Of a stretch of DNA of 64,000 nt, positions 1 to 8,817 are shown in pieces. The notes under the pieces were generated by a model. The model was given only the letters and a program-made list of their open reading frames with translations, was not told the DNA's origin and did not search any database. Numbering within the stretch: position 1 is the stretch's first letter; each line of letters begins with the position of its first letter. The DNA comes from Marivivens geojensis (GTDB lineage: Bacteria > Pseudomonadota > Alphaproteobacteria > Rhodobacterales > Rhodobacteraceae). The DNA is taken from the NCBI RefSeq assembly GCF_023540835.1, contig NZ_JALKCU010000008.1:19128-83127 (forward strand), in the 5' to 3' direction. Position numbers and translations under genes: made by a program.

Positions 1-2
1 AA

Positions 3-1136
3 ACCGCACGGACCAATGCTGCGTTGGCGCAGGCCTACCTGCATTGGGGTTTCCTTGCATGGGCGATCCTTGGTGCTCTCACGACCGTCATGATGATGCA
101 CTATCACTATGACAAAGGTCTGCCGCTTGCACCGCGCACGCTGCTGTATCCAGTGTTCAAGGACAAAGCGATCAATGGTCCAATCGGTCTCATCGCGGAT
201 GCGTCCTGCATTATCGCTGTTGTCGCTGGTACCGTTGGTCCGATCGGCTTTCTTGGCCTGCAGATGTCTTACGGCCTGAATGCTCTGTTCGGCATCCCTG
301 ACACATTGGCAACTCAAGCCATCATGATCCTCGGGTTGGCTGGAATCTATACAGTTTCCGCAATCTCGGGTCTGAACAAAGGCATCCAGCTTCTGTCAAA
401 GTTCAATGTCATTCTGGCGTTCGCACTGATGGCGTTCATGCTGGTCTTTGGCCCGACATCTTCGATCCTTACGGGTTTTGCTGGTGGCATGGGCACCTAT
501 CTCACGAACTTCTTCGACATGGCTATGTTCCGCGGTGACGCTGGTCTCTTTGGTGAACCGGGTTGGTTGGGCTGGTGGACCGTGTTCTTCTGGGGCTGGT
601 TCCTAGGCTACGGACCACTGATGGCGATCTTTATTGCAAAGATTAGTCGTGGCCGTTCGATCCGTTCGATCATCATTCTTCTCGCAATCATCGCGCCGAT
701 CATCACGAACTTCTGGTTCACGATTATTGGTGGCAGCGGTATTGCGCTGGAACAGGCAAACCCCGGAGTAATCTCTGGTCCGTTCGAAGGCTTTAACCTG
801 CCTGCCGGTCTGCTCGCGATCACTCAGGCGATGCCTATGGGCTTTATCCTGTCGCTGTTGTTCCTCGTTCTCACGATGATTTTCGTGGCTACCACGTCGG
901 ACTCCATGAGCTTTGTGATCGCTGCTTCGATGTCGGACGAGAACCCGTCGGCTGCACTCCGCGCGTTTTGGGGGATCGCCATGGCCGTGATGGCCCTGAT
1001 CTTGATCGGAACAGGCGGTGGCGGCGTTGGTAAACTCCAGAGCTTCATCGTTGTGACAGCGGTTCCTGTATCGTTGGTATTGCTGCCATCACTGTGGGAC
1101 GCGCTACGCATCACATTGGCCCTCGGCCGCAAATAA
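3..1136 (+). CDS. BCCT family transporter, 5' end outside window
   Basis: This is the C-terminal two thirds of a betaine/carnitine/choline transporter, an inner-membrane secondary importer of quaternary ammonium compounds. The frame is open to the left edge, so the start lies outside the window; about 377 codons remain of a family usually 500-600 residues long. The visible signature is a tryptophan-rich helix leading into FIAKISRGRSIR, the conserved BCCT loop, with several further hydrophobic helices and a short basic tail. Downstream genes on the same strand (1207-3948) end with a RidA protein. A strong terminator follows the stop within a few bases. Substrate cannot be told from this part. 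Confidence 0.9.
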   Translation, partial: TARTNAALAQAYLHWGFLAWAILGALTTVMMMHYHYDKGLPLAPRTLLYPVFKDKAINGPIGLIADASCIIAVVAGTVGPIGFLGLQMSYGLNALFGIPDTLATQAIMILGLAGIYTVSAISGLNKGIQLLSKFNVILAFALMAFMLVFGPTSSILTGFAGGMGTYLTNFFDMAMFRGDAGLFGEPGWLGWWTVFFWGWFLGYGPLMAIFIAKISRGRSIRSIIILLAIIAPIITNFWFTIIGGSGIALEQANPGVISGPFEGFNLPAGLLAITQAMPMGFILSLLFLVLTMIFVATTSDSMSFVIAASMSDENPSAALRAFWGIAMAVMALILIGTGGGGVGKLQSFIVVTAVPVSLVLLPSLWDALRITLALGRK

Positions 1137-1143
1137 CTCCCCC

Positions 1144-1193
1144 ATCGGGGGCGGTAGCCCTATACTATCTCTACCGCCCCCGATCCCTTTTTT
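1144..1193 (+). terminator. Rho-independent terminator after the BCCT gene
   Basis: A perfect 14-bp stem (1144-1157 with 1171-1184) encloses a 13-nt loop. It is followed by CCC and a six-T run at 1188-1193. It lies 7 nt after the transporter stop and ends 13 nt before the next start codon. Confidence 0.9.
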
Positions 1194-1206
1194 CGAATAG
1201 GATCAA

Positions 1207-2883
1207 ATGATGGTACACGCGACTGAACATTCTCCGAGGACGCCGGAAGAGTTCTACCGGAGCCCAGATCAGGTCATGCGTTTGTCACGTATGGGAAGCG
1301 CGCACCCGATGCGACTGTCGTTCCTGCGCGTCCTCATGCGCCGCGTCGAAGCCGAAGGTTGGGTGTTCGATCGGCACGTTTGGGATGTGGATGCCAAGGG
1401 TGTTGGTCGCGCTGTTTACTGTGCCCATGGTCCTGTTCGCACCTATTCACTCGTCGCGTTTTCCCATGATTTGCCTCCTGAAATGCGGTCTGATCGTGTC
1501 ATTGCGACTGCATGGGACGCGACATTTGCGCTCTTTGACGGTGTGCCAACTTCGGAAGATCTGGATCGTTTGCAATCAAATGTGCCCTATCAAGAGGCAG
1601 GTCGGATCACCGACCGCGAACTTTCATTGAGCCGCGCAAACCGATCTGTTCGTCTTTTTGAACATGTCGTCGATGCGCTGGCGCAAGGGGTTCAGCCTGA
1701 CGCAGAAGAGATCGACGCTGTCGGATACTTGATGCGGACAACTGCGGTATATGGTTCCGGCAAGTTCGGTGCAGCGGACAGGGCCTCAATTGCAGGGCGA
1801 CCTGAGCTTTCAGCGCCATTTCAAGCAGAGATGCTATCGGTATGGCTCACACGCTGGTTTACGATTGATATCGTCAATCACCTCGCACGATCTAAAGGCG
1901 GCGAACGTGCGGTAGCTCTCGATATGGACCTATGCCGTCGTTTAGGCGTTGGCAATTCGACAGGGCTCGGTATGGCACCGTTTTTGGTGCGCCACCCGAT
2001 CCTTATCAACAATTGGATGTTTGCGCGCGAAGAGGCGCTTGCGCGGGTCAGATCCTTGGCATCTGCGACTGAGAAGACCAAGTCAGATTTTCATAGGGCG
2101 CTCGATGCAGCGGTTGAAAATGCCCGAACTTGGAAGTCCTCGCATCCGATCCAAGTTACGAAATTAGAAGATCTTCGACGTGACTTGGCTCTTATCAAAA
2201 CGCACCTTGAGATATGGCCTAACGGTGACCTGCCTTGGAACGACCTTTGGCTTTGGGCTGAGAAAACCCTTAGTGAGGAAGGACAAGAGGCGCTGGTCTC
2301 GATCATGCTGGAGCCACATGGCGATCTTATTGATGGCCTTGCCGATTGTATGAGCGCTGATGAACGCGCACAGTTTCGGATCGATGGTGCGGTATCCGTT
2401 CAGTCGCAGTTGGAGATATTGAAAAAGCACTATGCATGGGCGCTGGAAATCGATTTCGATCAAGAAGACCAAGCTGCGCAGTTCTGGTACGTCTCGGAAG
2501 AAAAACTTGAGCCGCGACTGGGCGAACGTTTTGCGGAAGAGGGGGCTGACCTTGAACAGCCACTTTGCGTCGCACGTCTAGCTAAATCTCTCTATAGCGC
2601 CTTAGAGGCATGGTCGCCTTCCGCGCCTGTCGCTGAGTTTTTGTTGGCGCATCCTGAGCATCGTCTGATGGTGCGCCGCGCTCAACAGGCCCCCAAGCAT
2701 CCTTATGCTGAAGTGCGCGACAATCTTATTGCCCGCGACATGCTCCCGATTGACCTGATGCGGTGTAAACTGGCGTTTTTCGGTGCCACTCACTTTGACC
2801 CGCGATCTGATAAATGGGTTCGCATCAGCCTGTTCAGTGGCGCGCCATATCCATTCGAAGTAAATGCGGGGGGAGCAGCATGA
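1207..2883 (+). CDS. Conserved hypothetical protein in the BCCT-RidA operon
   Basis: A 558-residue soluble protein with no signal peptide or membrane segment. I do not recognise a characterised family. A conserved-looking stretch is GNSTGLGMAPFLVRHPILIN near residue 250. The stop overlaps the next start by 4 nt (ATGA at 2880-2883), so it is translationally coupled to the DUF3726-like gene. Its position between a BCCT transporter and RidA suggests catabolism or handling of the imported compound, but that is inference. The start may be either of two adjacent ATGs (1207 or 1210). It lies only 13 nt after the terminator, so expression probably depends on read-through or a promoter inside the upstream gene. 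Confidence 0.8.
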   Translation: MMVHATEHSPRTPEEFYRSPDQVMRLSRMGSAHPMRLSFLRVLMRRVEAEGWVFDRHVWDVDAKGVGRAVYCAHGPVRTYSLVAFSHDLPPEMRSDRVIATAWDATFALFDGVPTSEDLDRLQSNVPYQEAGRITDRELSLSRANRSVRLFEHVVDALAQGVQPDAEEIDAVGYLMRTTAVYGSGKFGAADRASIAGRPELSAPFQAEMLSVWLTRWFTIDIVNHLARSKGGERAVALDMDLCRRLGVGNSTGLGMAPFLVRHPILINNWMFAREEALARVRSLASATEKTKSDFHRALDAAVENARTWKSSHPIQVTKLEDLRRDLALIKTHLEIWPNGDLPWNDLWLWAEKTLSEEGQEALVSIMLEPHGDLIDGLADCMSADERAQFRIDGAVSVQSQLEILKKHYAWALEIDFDQEDQAAQFWYVSEEKLEPRLGERFAEEGADLEQPLCVARLAKSLYSALEAWSPSAPVAEFLLAHPEHRLMVRRAQQAPKHPYAEVRDNLIARDMLPIDLMRCKLAFFGATHFDPRSDKWVRISLFSGAPYPFEVNAGGAA

Positions 2884-3581
2884 ACATGTCTGAAGCTACT
2901 GAATTCATGTCGGCAACCGCCCATGCTCCGATCGGTGTCCGGTTGAGCCGCACAGAGACAGAGACACTTTGCTACAAAGCAACACGCGGCGCTGGATATA
3001 GTTGGGGTATAGCCGAGGAAGCTGCGAACGCCGTTGGCTGGCTGTGTGCGAATGGCATCGACGGGACAGCAGTCCTATTGGCTGCGATCGTTGCCCCAAC
3101 AGTCAATGCGCCAGACACGTCCAACGATTTTTGGATCAGCTCAGACGGAAAACCTCTTTGCCCGCTGATGACTGGTGCCGCACTGTCAGATTTCGCGACG
3201 TCTATTTTCGCGACGAACGATGATCATCTTCAGGTTGGTCCGGTTCGGCAGCCGGTGCTGCTCCTCCCGTTTATGTCTCAATGTGCAGCAACGATGGGCG
3301 GTTCTATTGCTATCGAATGGGATGGGCGAAAACTGGTGGTGGGCAACGGTATAAAAATCGATGCTGAGACCTTATCTGCCTTCTTATCTGCATCCGTTGC
3401 GACGATCAGCCTGAGCCTATCTGGCGACCTATTTGACCCCGACAGCACGATGACTTCGTTTGCTTTGGCATCCCCACATACGATAGCCGCGCTCGATGCT
3501 TTGGCAATGCGTACAACCGTTCCGGCCACCGAACAGTCTCGTAACAGAGGTGCTGGTGCAGGAATCTCTGATAACGATTAA
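2880..3581 (+). CDS. DUF3726-like protein
   Basis: A 233-residue soluble protein. The N-terminal region, with LSRTETETLCYKATRGAGYS followed by WGIAEEAANAV, matches my recollection of DUF3726 proteins; their function is not established. The ATG at 2880 is chosen because it overlaps the stop of the preceding gene; the longer frame would run back into that gene. It is followed 10 nt later by the RidA gene, so the three form one operon. Assignment is by motif memory only. Confidence 0.75.
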   Translation: MNMSEATEFMSATAHAPIGVRLSRTETETLCYKATRGAGYSWGIAEEAANAVGWLCANGIDGTAVLLAAIVAPTVNAPDTSNDFWISSDGKPLCPLMTGAALSDFATSIFATNDDHLQVGPVRQPVLLLPFMSQCAATMGGSIAIEWDGRKLVVGNGIKIDAETLSAFLSASVATISLSLSGDLFDPDSTMTSFALASPHTIAALDALAMRTTVPATEQSRNRGAGAGISDND

Positions 3582-3591
3582 AGGAAGATCA

Positions 3592-3948
3592 ATGACCCTC
3601 TCGCGACTTAATCCCGGCCCTCGAATGAGCGAAGCTGTCACCATTGGTGATGTTGTCTTCTTGGCTGGCCAGATTCCGACCACGCTGACCGGCGATATCA
3701 CAGTGCAGACCCGTGAAGTTTTGGCCGAGATGGATGCCGTCATGGCAGAGCTTGGCGGATCTAAAGCAGATATTGCCTCTGTTCAGGTCTGGCTGACTGA
3801 TATGGCTGACTTCCAGGGAATGAACGCCGTCTGGGATGAATGGGTTGATAAGGAAAATCCACCAGCGCGCGCGACCTGTGGCGTAGCCCTTGCTCGACCC
3901 GGAATGCGGGTAGAGATGGTTGCTGTAGCGCGCAATCCAAAGGCTTGA
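3592..3948 (+). CDS. RidA family protein (YjgF/UK114)
   Basis: A 118-residue RidA-type protein. Members are small trimers that hydrolyse reactive enamine/imine intermediates released by PLP enzymes, or act in related catabolic steps. The visible pattern includes VVFLAGQIP near the N-terminus and the C-terminal ARATCGVALARPGMRVEMVA, where the arginine corresponds to the ligand-binding position. The ATG at 3592 is preceded by AAGGAAG at good spacing, so the longer upstream reading (from 3496) is not needed. It is the last gene of the operon with the BCCT transporter. Confidence 0.92.
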   Translation: MTLSRLNPGPRMSEAVTIGDVVFLAGQIPTTLTGDITVQTREVLAEMDAVMAELGGSKADIASVQVWLTDMADFQGMNAVWDEWVDKENPPARATCGVALARPGMRVEMVAVARNPKA

Positions 3949-3959
3949 AGAAAATGAAC

Positions 3960-3993
3960 GCCGTCCGCTTTCAATGTGGGCGGCTATTCCTTT
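3960..3993 (+). terminator. Possible terminator after ridA-like gene
   Basis: A 9-bp stem with two G-U pairs (3960-3968 with 3976-3984) is followed by TATTCCTTTT. It is weaker than the 1144-1193 terminator but correctly placed 11 nt after the stop. Confidence 0.5.
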
Positions 3994-4207
3994 TGTGCTT
4001 TGTCAGACCCACCAGTCTCAGCGTGGAGTCAGGTTCGGAATGCGGAACTGGAAGCGCAACCATGTATGGCGCACAACCGCTCTAGCAAATGCCGCCTTCC
4101 ACGCTTCGATGATCTAAAGTAGCGCGCACGTTGAACGGTATTGCTTAACGGCCGCACAAGTTTTTTTGAGAGCCACTATTGGTGCAGCGAATGTCCGCTT
4201 CCCGCTC

Positions 4208-4594
4208 TTACTCCCCAAATACCACCTCTTCCTGCTTTTCCCAACTCGCCGTCACCAAATCCGTCATCTCCCGTATAGTAATACTCGGAACCTCCCGCCC
4301 GTAAATGAGCCTCCGGAGAACCTCGGGCGCAAGATAGGTCAGCCGTAAATGCCGGGTGACATAGCGCTCATGATTTCCGATGGCGGCCGCAAGATCCTTC
4401 GCGGTCTCAAATTCACCGGAGTCGAGCCTACGCCGCCATGACCAAGCAAGCCCAACTGCGCGGAGAAGGTTGCGACACTCACCCGCTTCCGCGGGTTCCT
4501 GAGTGATGTTGTCCGGTGGAACGATCCTCGGGCGCCCGTTGCGCTTCCGAATGGTGAGGGGGACAAAGATTTGGATGCTGTCAGGAGTGGTCAT
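4208..4594 (-). CDS. Small recombinase-associated HTH-like protein
   Basis: A 128-residue protein encoded directly after the recombinase. The segment AKDLAAAIGNHERYVTRHLR reads as a helix-turn-helix, similar to small proteins found beside serine recombinases in alphaproteobacteria. The ATG at 4594 follows a GAGGAGG motif by 10 nt and starts 2 nt after the recombinase stop. A TTG at 4600 would overlap that stop but is too close to the ribosome site. It probably assists or regulates the recombinase; this is inference from position. Confidence 0.7.
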   Translation of the reverse strand: MTTPDSIQIFVPLTIRKRNGRPRIVPPDNITQEPAEAGECRNLLRAVGLAWSWRRRLDSGEFETAKDLAAAIGNHERYVTRHLRLTYLAPEVLRRLIYGREVPSITIREMTDLVTASWEKQEEVVFGE

Positions 4595-4596
4595 GA

Positions 4597-5922
4597 TCAA
4601 GCGGCCTCCTCGTTGGTGGGGGTGATCAGATCTTGAATAACCCCGCCGATGGCCTCGGTGCGGACATCGATGACAAGGCCTTGGGCGGTAACCGTGACGC
4701 GTCGGAGCAAGAGCTGCGCGATGCGCGCCTGTTCAAGCGGGAAGAGCTTCCCCCAAAGTTCATCGAAATCTTGCAGGGCTGCAACCACGTCGCGCTCATC
4801 GATGGAAGCTGACAGGCTCTTCAAACTTGCGAGGGTATGTGCGGCGGTTTCCGGCGCGCGTAACACTTTGTGGATTTGGGATAGAACGGCGCTTTCCAAA
4901 GTGTCGGCGGAGAGGCGCTTGGGCGCACCATCATCCACGACGTCGCGGTCCTTAATTTTGTCCATCGACACATAGTAGCGATACCAGCGATTGCCTTTGA
5001 GTGTCCCACTTGGTGTCATGGAAACGCCCGAGGCTGTGAAGACTAGACCTTTGAGAAGAGCAGGGGTGCGACCGCGACTGTTATCGCCACGTTCGCGAGG
5101 ACTGCGCTGCATGATCGAGCGGACTTTATCCCAAAGCTCTTGAGATATAATGGCCTCATGTTCCCCTGGGTAGGAGACACCCTTATGAACCGCTTCGCCG
5201 AGGTACACGCGATTTTTGAGGATGCGATAAATGTATCCTTTGTCATTCAGCATTCCGCGTTTTGTCTGAAACCCTTCAGCACGGAGTTCGCGGGCAAGAT
5301 GGGAGGCTGAACCCAATTGAACGAAGCGCTCAAAGATCTGGCGAACGGCTTTCGCCTCGTCTGGGTTGATGACCAGTTTGCGGTTTTTGACGTCATAGCC
5401 ATGGGGGACGCAGCCGCCCATCCATATGCCCTTTTTGCGCGATGCGGCGACTTTGTCTCGAATCCGCTCGGCAGTCACTTCTCGTTCGAATTGTGCAAAA
5501 CTGAGAAGGATATTGAGGGTGAGGCGGCCCATAGATGTTGTTGTGTTGAAACTTTGGGTCACTGAAATAAAGGTGACATTGTTGCGGTCGAAGACTTCGA
5601 CGAGCTTTGAGAAGTCCATGAGGGAGCGACTGAGGCGGTCGATTTTATAGACGACGACCACATCAATGAGACCGTCTTCCACATCCTCGAGAAGTTGGTT
5701 GAGGGCGGGGCGATCAAGGGTCCCCCCGGAAATCCCACCGTCATCATATTGCTCTCGCAGGGCCACCCAGCCCTCAGAGCGTTGACTTGCGATATAGGCC
5801 TCGCAGGCCTCGCGTTGGGCGTGAAGACTGTTGAACTCTTGCTCCAGCCCTTCTTCGCTCGATTTGCGGGTATAGATGGCGCAGCGCAGTTTGCGTGGTG
5901 GTTTGGCGGATGAGTTGGTCAT
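4597..5922 (-). CDS. Serine recombinase (phage integrase/resolvase family)
   Basis: A 441-residue site-specific recombinase that would cut and rejoin att sites through a phosphoserine link. The N-terminal catalytic domain begins at CAIYTRKSSEEG (catalytic serine probably S21) and contains VYKIDRLSRS and FAQFEREVTAERIRDK, all hallmark motifs. A recombinase domain follows, with NPDEAKAVRQIFERF. The region that is a zinc ribbon in many large serine recombinases (near LLKGLVFTASGVSM) lacks the usual cysteines. Start and stop overlap neighbours by a few bases, so the cassette is one operon. It is the likely prophage integrase. Confidence 0.93.
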   Translation of the reverse strand: MTNSSAKPPRKLRCAIYTRKSSEEGLEQEFNSLHAQREACEAYIASQRSEGWVALREQYDDGGISGGTLDRPALNQLLEDVEDGLIDVVVVYKIDRLSRSLMDFSKLVEVFDRNNVTFISVTQSFNTTTSMGRLTLNILLSFAQFEREVTAERIRDKVAASRKKGIWMGGCVPHGYDVKNRKLVINPDEAKAVRQIFERFVQLGSASHLARELRAEGFQTKRGMLNDKGYIYRILKNRVYLGEAVHKGVSYPGEHEAIISQELWDKVRSIMQRSPRERGDNSRGRTPALLKGLVFTASGVSMTPSGTLKGNRWYRYYVSMDKIKDRDVVDDGAPKRLSADTLESAVLSQIHKVLRAPETAAHTLASLKSLSASIDERDVVAALQDFDELWGKLFPLEQARIAQLLLRRVTVTAQGLVIDVRTEAIGGVIQDLITPTNEEAA

Positions 5923-6416
5923 GATTTACCTCCAGTGCGGTCGCCCAGGCCGAAGAAGCGATAGCCGTTCCAGTTCGAGCCGGTGATGGCGCGGGCGATG
6001 GCGGAGAGCGATTTGTAGGGACGGCCCTGCCACTCAAAGCCGGACTTAAGGACCGTCACTTCCTGTTCGACGCCCTCCCAATTGCGAATGAGTTTGGTGC
6101 CAGGGTGAGGGTTGCGGGGGTCTGTGATTTGACGACGTTTGCTGCCTAGCCCTTCGACCTCGTCTGCAAGGGCATCGAGGAGGCGCCGGGTTTGGCGGTC
6201 GATGCCACCGTAGGCCAGTTCTTGGATGCGATAGGCGAGACGATGCTCGAGGTTGGCTCGGGAGTAGGGCGGGGGTGTCTCGTCAAACAGATCGCGCCAT
6301 TGTTTTTTCAACTCAGCGATGGGCAATTTGGGGATCGCTTGTAAGCGCGCCAGGATGGAGCGATCGAGATCTGGGGCTTGGCCCCGCTTTGGTGGTGAGA
6401 GTTTAGGCTGTTTCAT
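5919..6416 (-). CDS. DUF2924 domain protein
   Basis: A 165-residue protein of the DUF2924 type, a family repeatedly found immediately before serine recombinases. Visible features are LKKQWRDLFDETPPPYSRAN, RLAYRIQELAYGG and the C-terminal FEWQGRPYKSLSAIARAITG. The ATG at 6416 has GGAGG 8 nt upstream, better than the longer start. Its stop overlaps the recombinase start by 4 nt. Its role is not established; co-occurrence suggests help in integration or excision. Confidence 0.85.
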   Translation of the reverse strand: MKQPKLSPPKRGQAPDLDRSILARLQAIPKLPIAELKKQWRDLFDETPPPYSRANLEHRLAYRIQELAYGGIDRQTRRLLDALADEVEGLGSKRRQITDPRNPHPGTKLIRNWEGVEQEVTVLKSGFEWQGRPYKSLSAIARAITGSNWNGYRFFGLGDRTGGKS

Positions 6417-6651
6417 GATCAGGGCCTCCGATGCGGATCCGGGTTCTCTGACGACTACTGCTCGAACGGGGCAGAACATCCACAAAACTGTCTCTGTGAA
6501 TTGCAGATAAAGAACTGGACTTATCGTCTTTGAGACGCATCAGCCCGACGGCGAGAATATAGCCGAGTTCAGAGGCGCGAGCGGTGACGGACATGGTCTC
6601 AACGCATAGGGGATTGGGCCCAGAAACTGGGGTCTTTAGAATATCTGTCAT
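6403..6651 (-). CDS. Small hypothetical protein leading the recombinase operon
   Basis: An 82-residue protein with an N-terminal helical half and a basic, serine-rich tail (PRSSSSRQRTRIRIGG). It overlaps the DUF2924 start by 14 nt and would be the first gene of the leftward operon. No family is recognised. Only a weak AAGG precedes the ATG at 6651, so confidence is moderate. Confidence 0.5.
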   Translation of the reverse strand: MTDILKTPVSGPNPLCVETMSVTARASELGYILAVGLMRLKDDKSSSLSAIHRDSFVDVLPRSSSSRQRTRIRIGGPDHETA

Positions 6652-6902
6652 TGGGGGTGCCTTATGGAGGTGGTGGCTCCTGTTTGAGACAGGTTTGTTA
6701 CGGCGCGCAACCGTTCATTCCGCACTGCCGTGTCCTTGCGAAACCATGCGTATCTATGGGTAGGGAGGCCTGACTAGGTCTTGGGGTTTGAGGCCTCATC
6801 GGGCCAGCCTGTGGACGAATTTTGAATAAGTAAATGTTAGACGGAATCGGGGAAATTGATGTAGAACATTTCATGAACATGTGTGGGCAGGACGGAGGTA
6901 AA

Positions 6903-7586
6903 ATGATCATCGAAAAGGACTATTATTCACTGTCAGAAATCCTCAAACGCTGGTCGATACACGAAGACGATTTGATCTATTTGGCGGAAAACGATGAGGT
7001 CAGACTGTCTTTGCGTTTGTGCAATCTCTTCATGGAATTTGGGACCTATGAGGGAGATGACGAAGGGGCCTTGTTTCGGGTGGCGCAGAGCGAAGGACTT
7101 TACAGTGGATTGGTCGATCTTCGGGCGGATGATGTGTTTCATCTCTTTCGGTCGGGCGAGGCCTATTTGCAGGAGTTTAGACTGGGGGCGAACGGGTATG
7201 CGGCCCTCCCGGATACCCATGAGGGGCATTACGCGGTCATTGGAGATCTGCTGATGCGCCGATCGGTGAGAGACCATTTTGAGGTGCGCAAAGGGTTTCA
7301 TTCAGGGGAGCCTAAGGAGCCGGAGCGGACCTTCATCTCGGCCAATGGTTATCGAGAAATCCGCTATTGCGGTCAGTACTTCCAGTTTGGTCCGATCCAG
7401 GCGGAGGTGGTGCGGGTCTTGCATCATGCGACAGAGGTGGGGCAGCCCTGGCAAAACGGTAAACTGATCCTGTCCCAAGCGGGATCGCGCAGTTTAAAGA
7501 TGTTGGATGTGTTTAAATCCAAACCAGGGTGGCGGGATCTGATTCAGTCGGATGGTCGCGGGAATTATCGCCTGCGTGCGGGCTGA
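6903..7586 (+). CDS. Hypothetical phage protein, possible regulator
   Basis: A 227-residue acidic protein, divergent from the recombinase operon. The C-terminal part (YGQYFQFGPIQAEVVR-like stretch through GQPWQNGKLI) looks like a winged-helix domain, which would fit a DNA-binding regulator, but no named family is recognised. GGAGG at 6894-6898 sits 4 nt before the ATG at 6903, so this start is chosen over the ATG at 6834. Since no CI-like repressor is visible elsewhere, this gene and the HTH gene at 7786 are the best candidates for lysogeny control; that is inference. Confidence 0.65.
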   Translation: MIIEKDYYSLSEILKRWSIHEDDLIYLAENDEVRLSLRLCNLFMEFGTYEGDDEGALFRVAQSEGLYSGLVDLRADDVFHLFRSGEAYLQEFRLGANGYAALPDTHEGHYAVIGDLLMRRSVRDHFEVRKGFHSGEPKEPERTFISANGYREIRYCGQYFQFGPIQAEVVRVLHHATEVGQPWQNGKLILSQAGSRSLKMLDVFKSKPGWRDLIQSDGRGNYRLRAG

Positions 7587-7628
7587 TGGGGTGTGCTGAC
7601 TGCGGGCTGCGGGATGCGCAGGAGGATG

Positions 7629-7663
7629 AGAGGGGGATGGTTGCGGGATGCGGCTCCCCCTCT
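7629..7663 (+). promoter_or_regulatory. Hairpin between early phage genes
   Basis: A 9-bp stem (AGAGGGGGA at 7629-7637 with TCCCCCTCT at 7655-7663) encloses a 17-nt loop that contains GCGGGATGCG, a motif close to the GCGGGATGCG just upstream. No U-tract follows directly. It could be an attenuator or a protein-binding site ahead of the HTH gene. Confidence 0.4.
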
Positions 7664-7785
7664 TTGCGTGAAAGCCCTTTTAACTGACGTTTCGCGCATC
7701 CCACTCCGGATCCCCCTGCGCTCCCGACGACATCCCTCCGCAAAGTTTCGCATCCTCTCCTGGTCATCACGAGAGGATTTAAACG

Positions 7786-7995
7786 ATGCAAGGAAAGACC
7801 TGTTTTACACAAAAAGAGCTGGCCCGACGCTGGGCGATTTCTCACCGAACTTTAGAGCGCTGGCGTTGGACGGGTGAGGGCCCCTCCTTCATGAAACTAG
7901 GTGGCCGGGTGATCTACCGTTTGGAGGATATCGTGGCCTTTGAGCAGGCCTGTTTGCGCTCGAGCGAAGCAGATCCTGAGACGCGGGTCGCATGA
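7786..7995 (+). CDS. Small helix-turn-helix protein
   Basis: A 69-residue DNA-binding protein with the arrangement typical of excisionase/MerR-like HTH_17 proteins: FTQKELARRWAISHRTLERW followed by GGRVIYRLEDIVAFE, the wing. Such proteins act as excisionases or early regulators. The stop overlaps the next start (7992), so it heads the early operon. Which of the two roles it has cannot be told. Confidence 0.75.
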   Translation: MQGKTCFTQKELARRWAISHRTLERWRWTGEGPSFMKLGGRVIYRLEDIVAFEQACLRSSEADPETRVA

Positions 7996-8306
7996 TGGTC
8001 CCGCAGGTCGAGGACGATCTTGGCTTCTGGGCGTGGCTGTCGATGGCCAAGCCGGGATCAGTGCTCAGCTATCACCAGGGCTTTTTGGCGGTCGATACCT
8101 CACCACCGGTTTCAAAGCTGCTTCCGAGAGATCAAAGCCGATTGCGTTTGATTGCGGAGGCGGCCTGGTGTGCCTCAGAGAAGAACCTCGTTCATCTCGT
8201 GCAGTCCCGCTTGGGCCCGGACCACTTTGAGTACCGCGCCATCATCAGACCTCCAGAGACCTCCAAACCTACCCATCACCAAAGGCGACCCATTGAGGCC
8301 GCATAA
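7992..8306 (+). CDS. Hypothetical phage protein with VQ-GPDHFEYRAI motif
   Basis: A 104-residue protein of unknown function overlapping the HTH gene by 4 nt. Its C-terminal half (LVHLVQSRLGPDHFEYRAI) is clearly similar to that of the leftward gene at 45053-45304 (LVNLVQKRVGRDFEYRAI), so the prophage carries two diverged copies of a small domain. The extreme C-terminus is basic and proline/threonine-rich. Confidence 0.6.
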   Translation: MMVPQVEDDLGFWAWLSMAKPGSVLSYHQGFLAVDTSPPVSKLLPRDQSRLRLIAEAAWCASEKNLVHLVQSRLGPDHFEYRAIIRPPETSKPTHHQRRPIEAA

Positions 8307-8331
8307 TCGATTTTTCCCTGAAAGGACGACC

Positions 8332-8817
8332 ATGACCTACCCTAAGAACATTCCAAGTGTGGATGATATGTTGAACTTGCCGGCAGGCGAACTGGCTTTG
8401 ATGCCGGTCGAGATGCTGGCCAGCCTGCAAGCGGAATTGGCCCATGCGCAGAGCCAGCTTCGGGCTGCATTTGCGCGCTTTAGCACGGGCCTAGAGGTGC
8501 GATACGCCACCCGAGCCGCAGAGGTGCGTGAGGCTTTAGGCAAAGACACTGGCACTGTGCGCTTCGATGACGGCGACTACACAGTCATCGCCGATCTGCC
8601 CAAGCGCGTTGAGTGGGATCAAGAGAAACTGGCGCTGATGGCGCAGAATTTGGCAGCGACGGGCGAAGATCCTGCCGAGTTCATTGAAACCAAGCTGTCG
8701 ATTTCGGAGCGCAAATACGGTGCTCTGCCAGAGGCCTGGCGCAAGGGATTTGAGCCAGCACGGACGGTGAAAGTGGGTGCGCTGAAGGTCACGTTGCAAT
8801 CGGGTGAGGTGCGCTGA
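8332..8817 (+). CDS. Hypothetical phage early protein
   Basis: A 161-residue protein preceded by GAAAGGA. It is predominantly helical with an N-terminal coiled-coil-like stretch (ASLQAELAHAQSQLRAAF). The C-terminus (ARTVKVGALKVTLQSGEVR) ends overlapping the start of the Sak4-like ATPase by 1 nt. Position in the recombination cluster suggests a DNA metabolism accessory; no family is recognised. Confidence 0.65.
   Translation: MTYPKNIPSVDDMLNLPAGELALMPVEMLASLQAELAHAQSQLRAAFARFSTGLEVRYATRAAEVREALGKDTGTVRFDDGDYTVIADLPKRVEWDQEKLALMAQNLAATGEDPAEFIETKLSISERKYGALPEAWRKGFEPARTVKVGALKVTLQSGEVR

Noticed and set aside
7753..7775. Small dyad CCTCTC/GAGAGG before the HTH gene
   Set aside because: Only 6 bp, no U-tract, too weak to call as a terminator.
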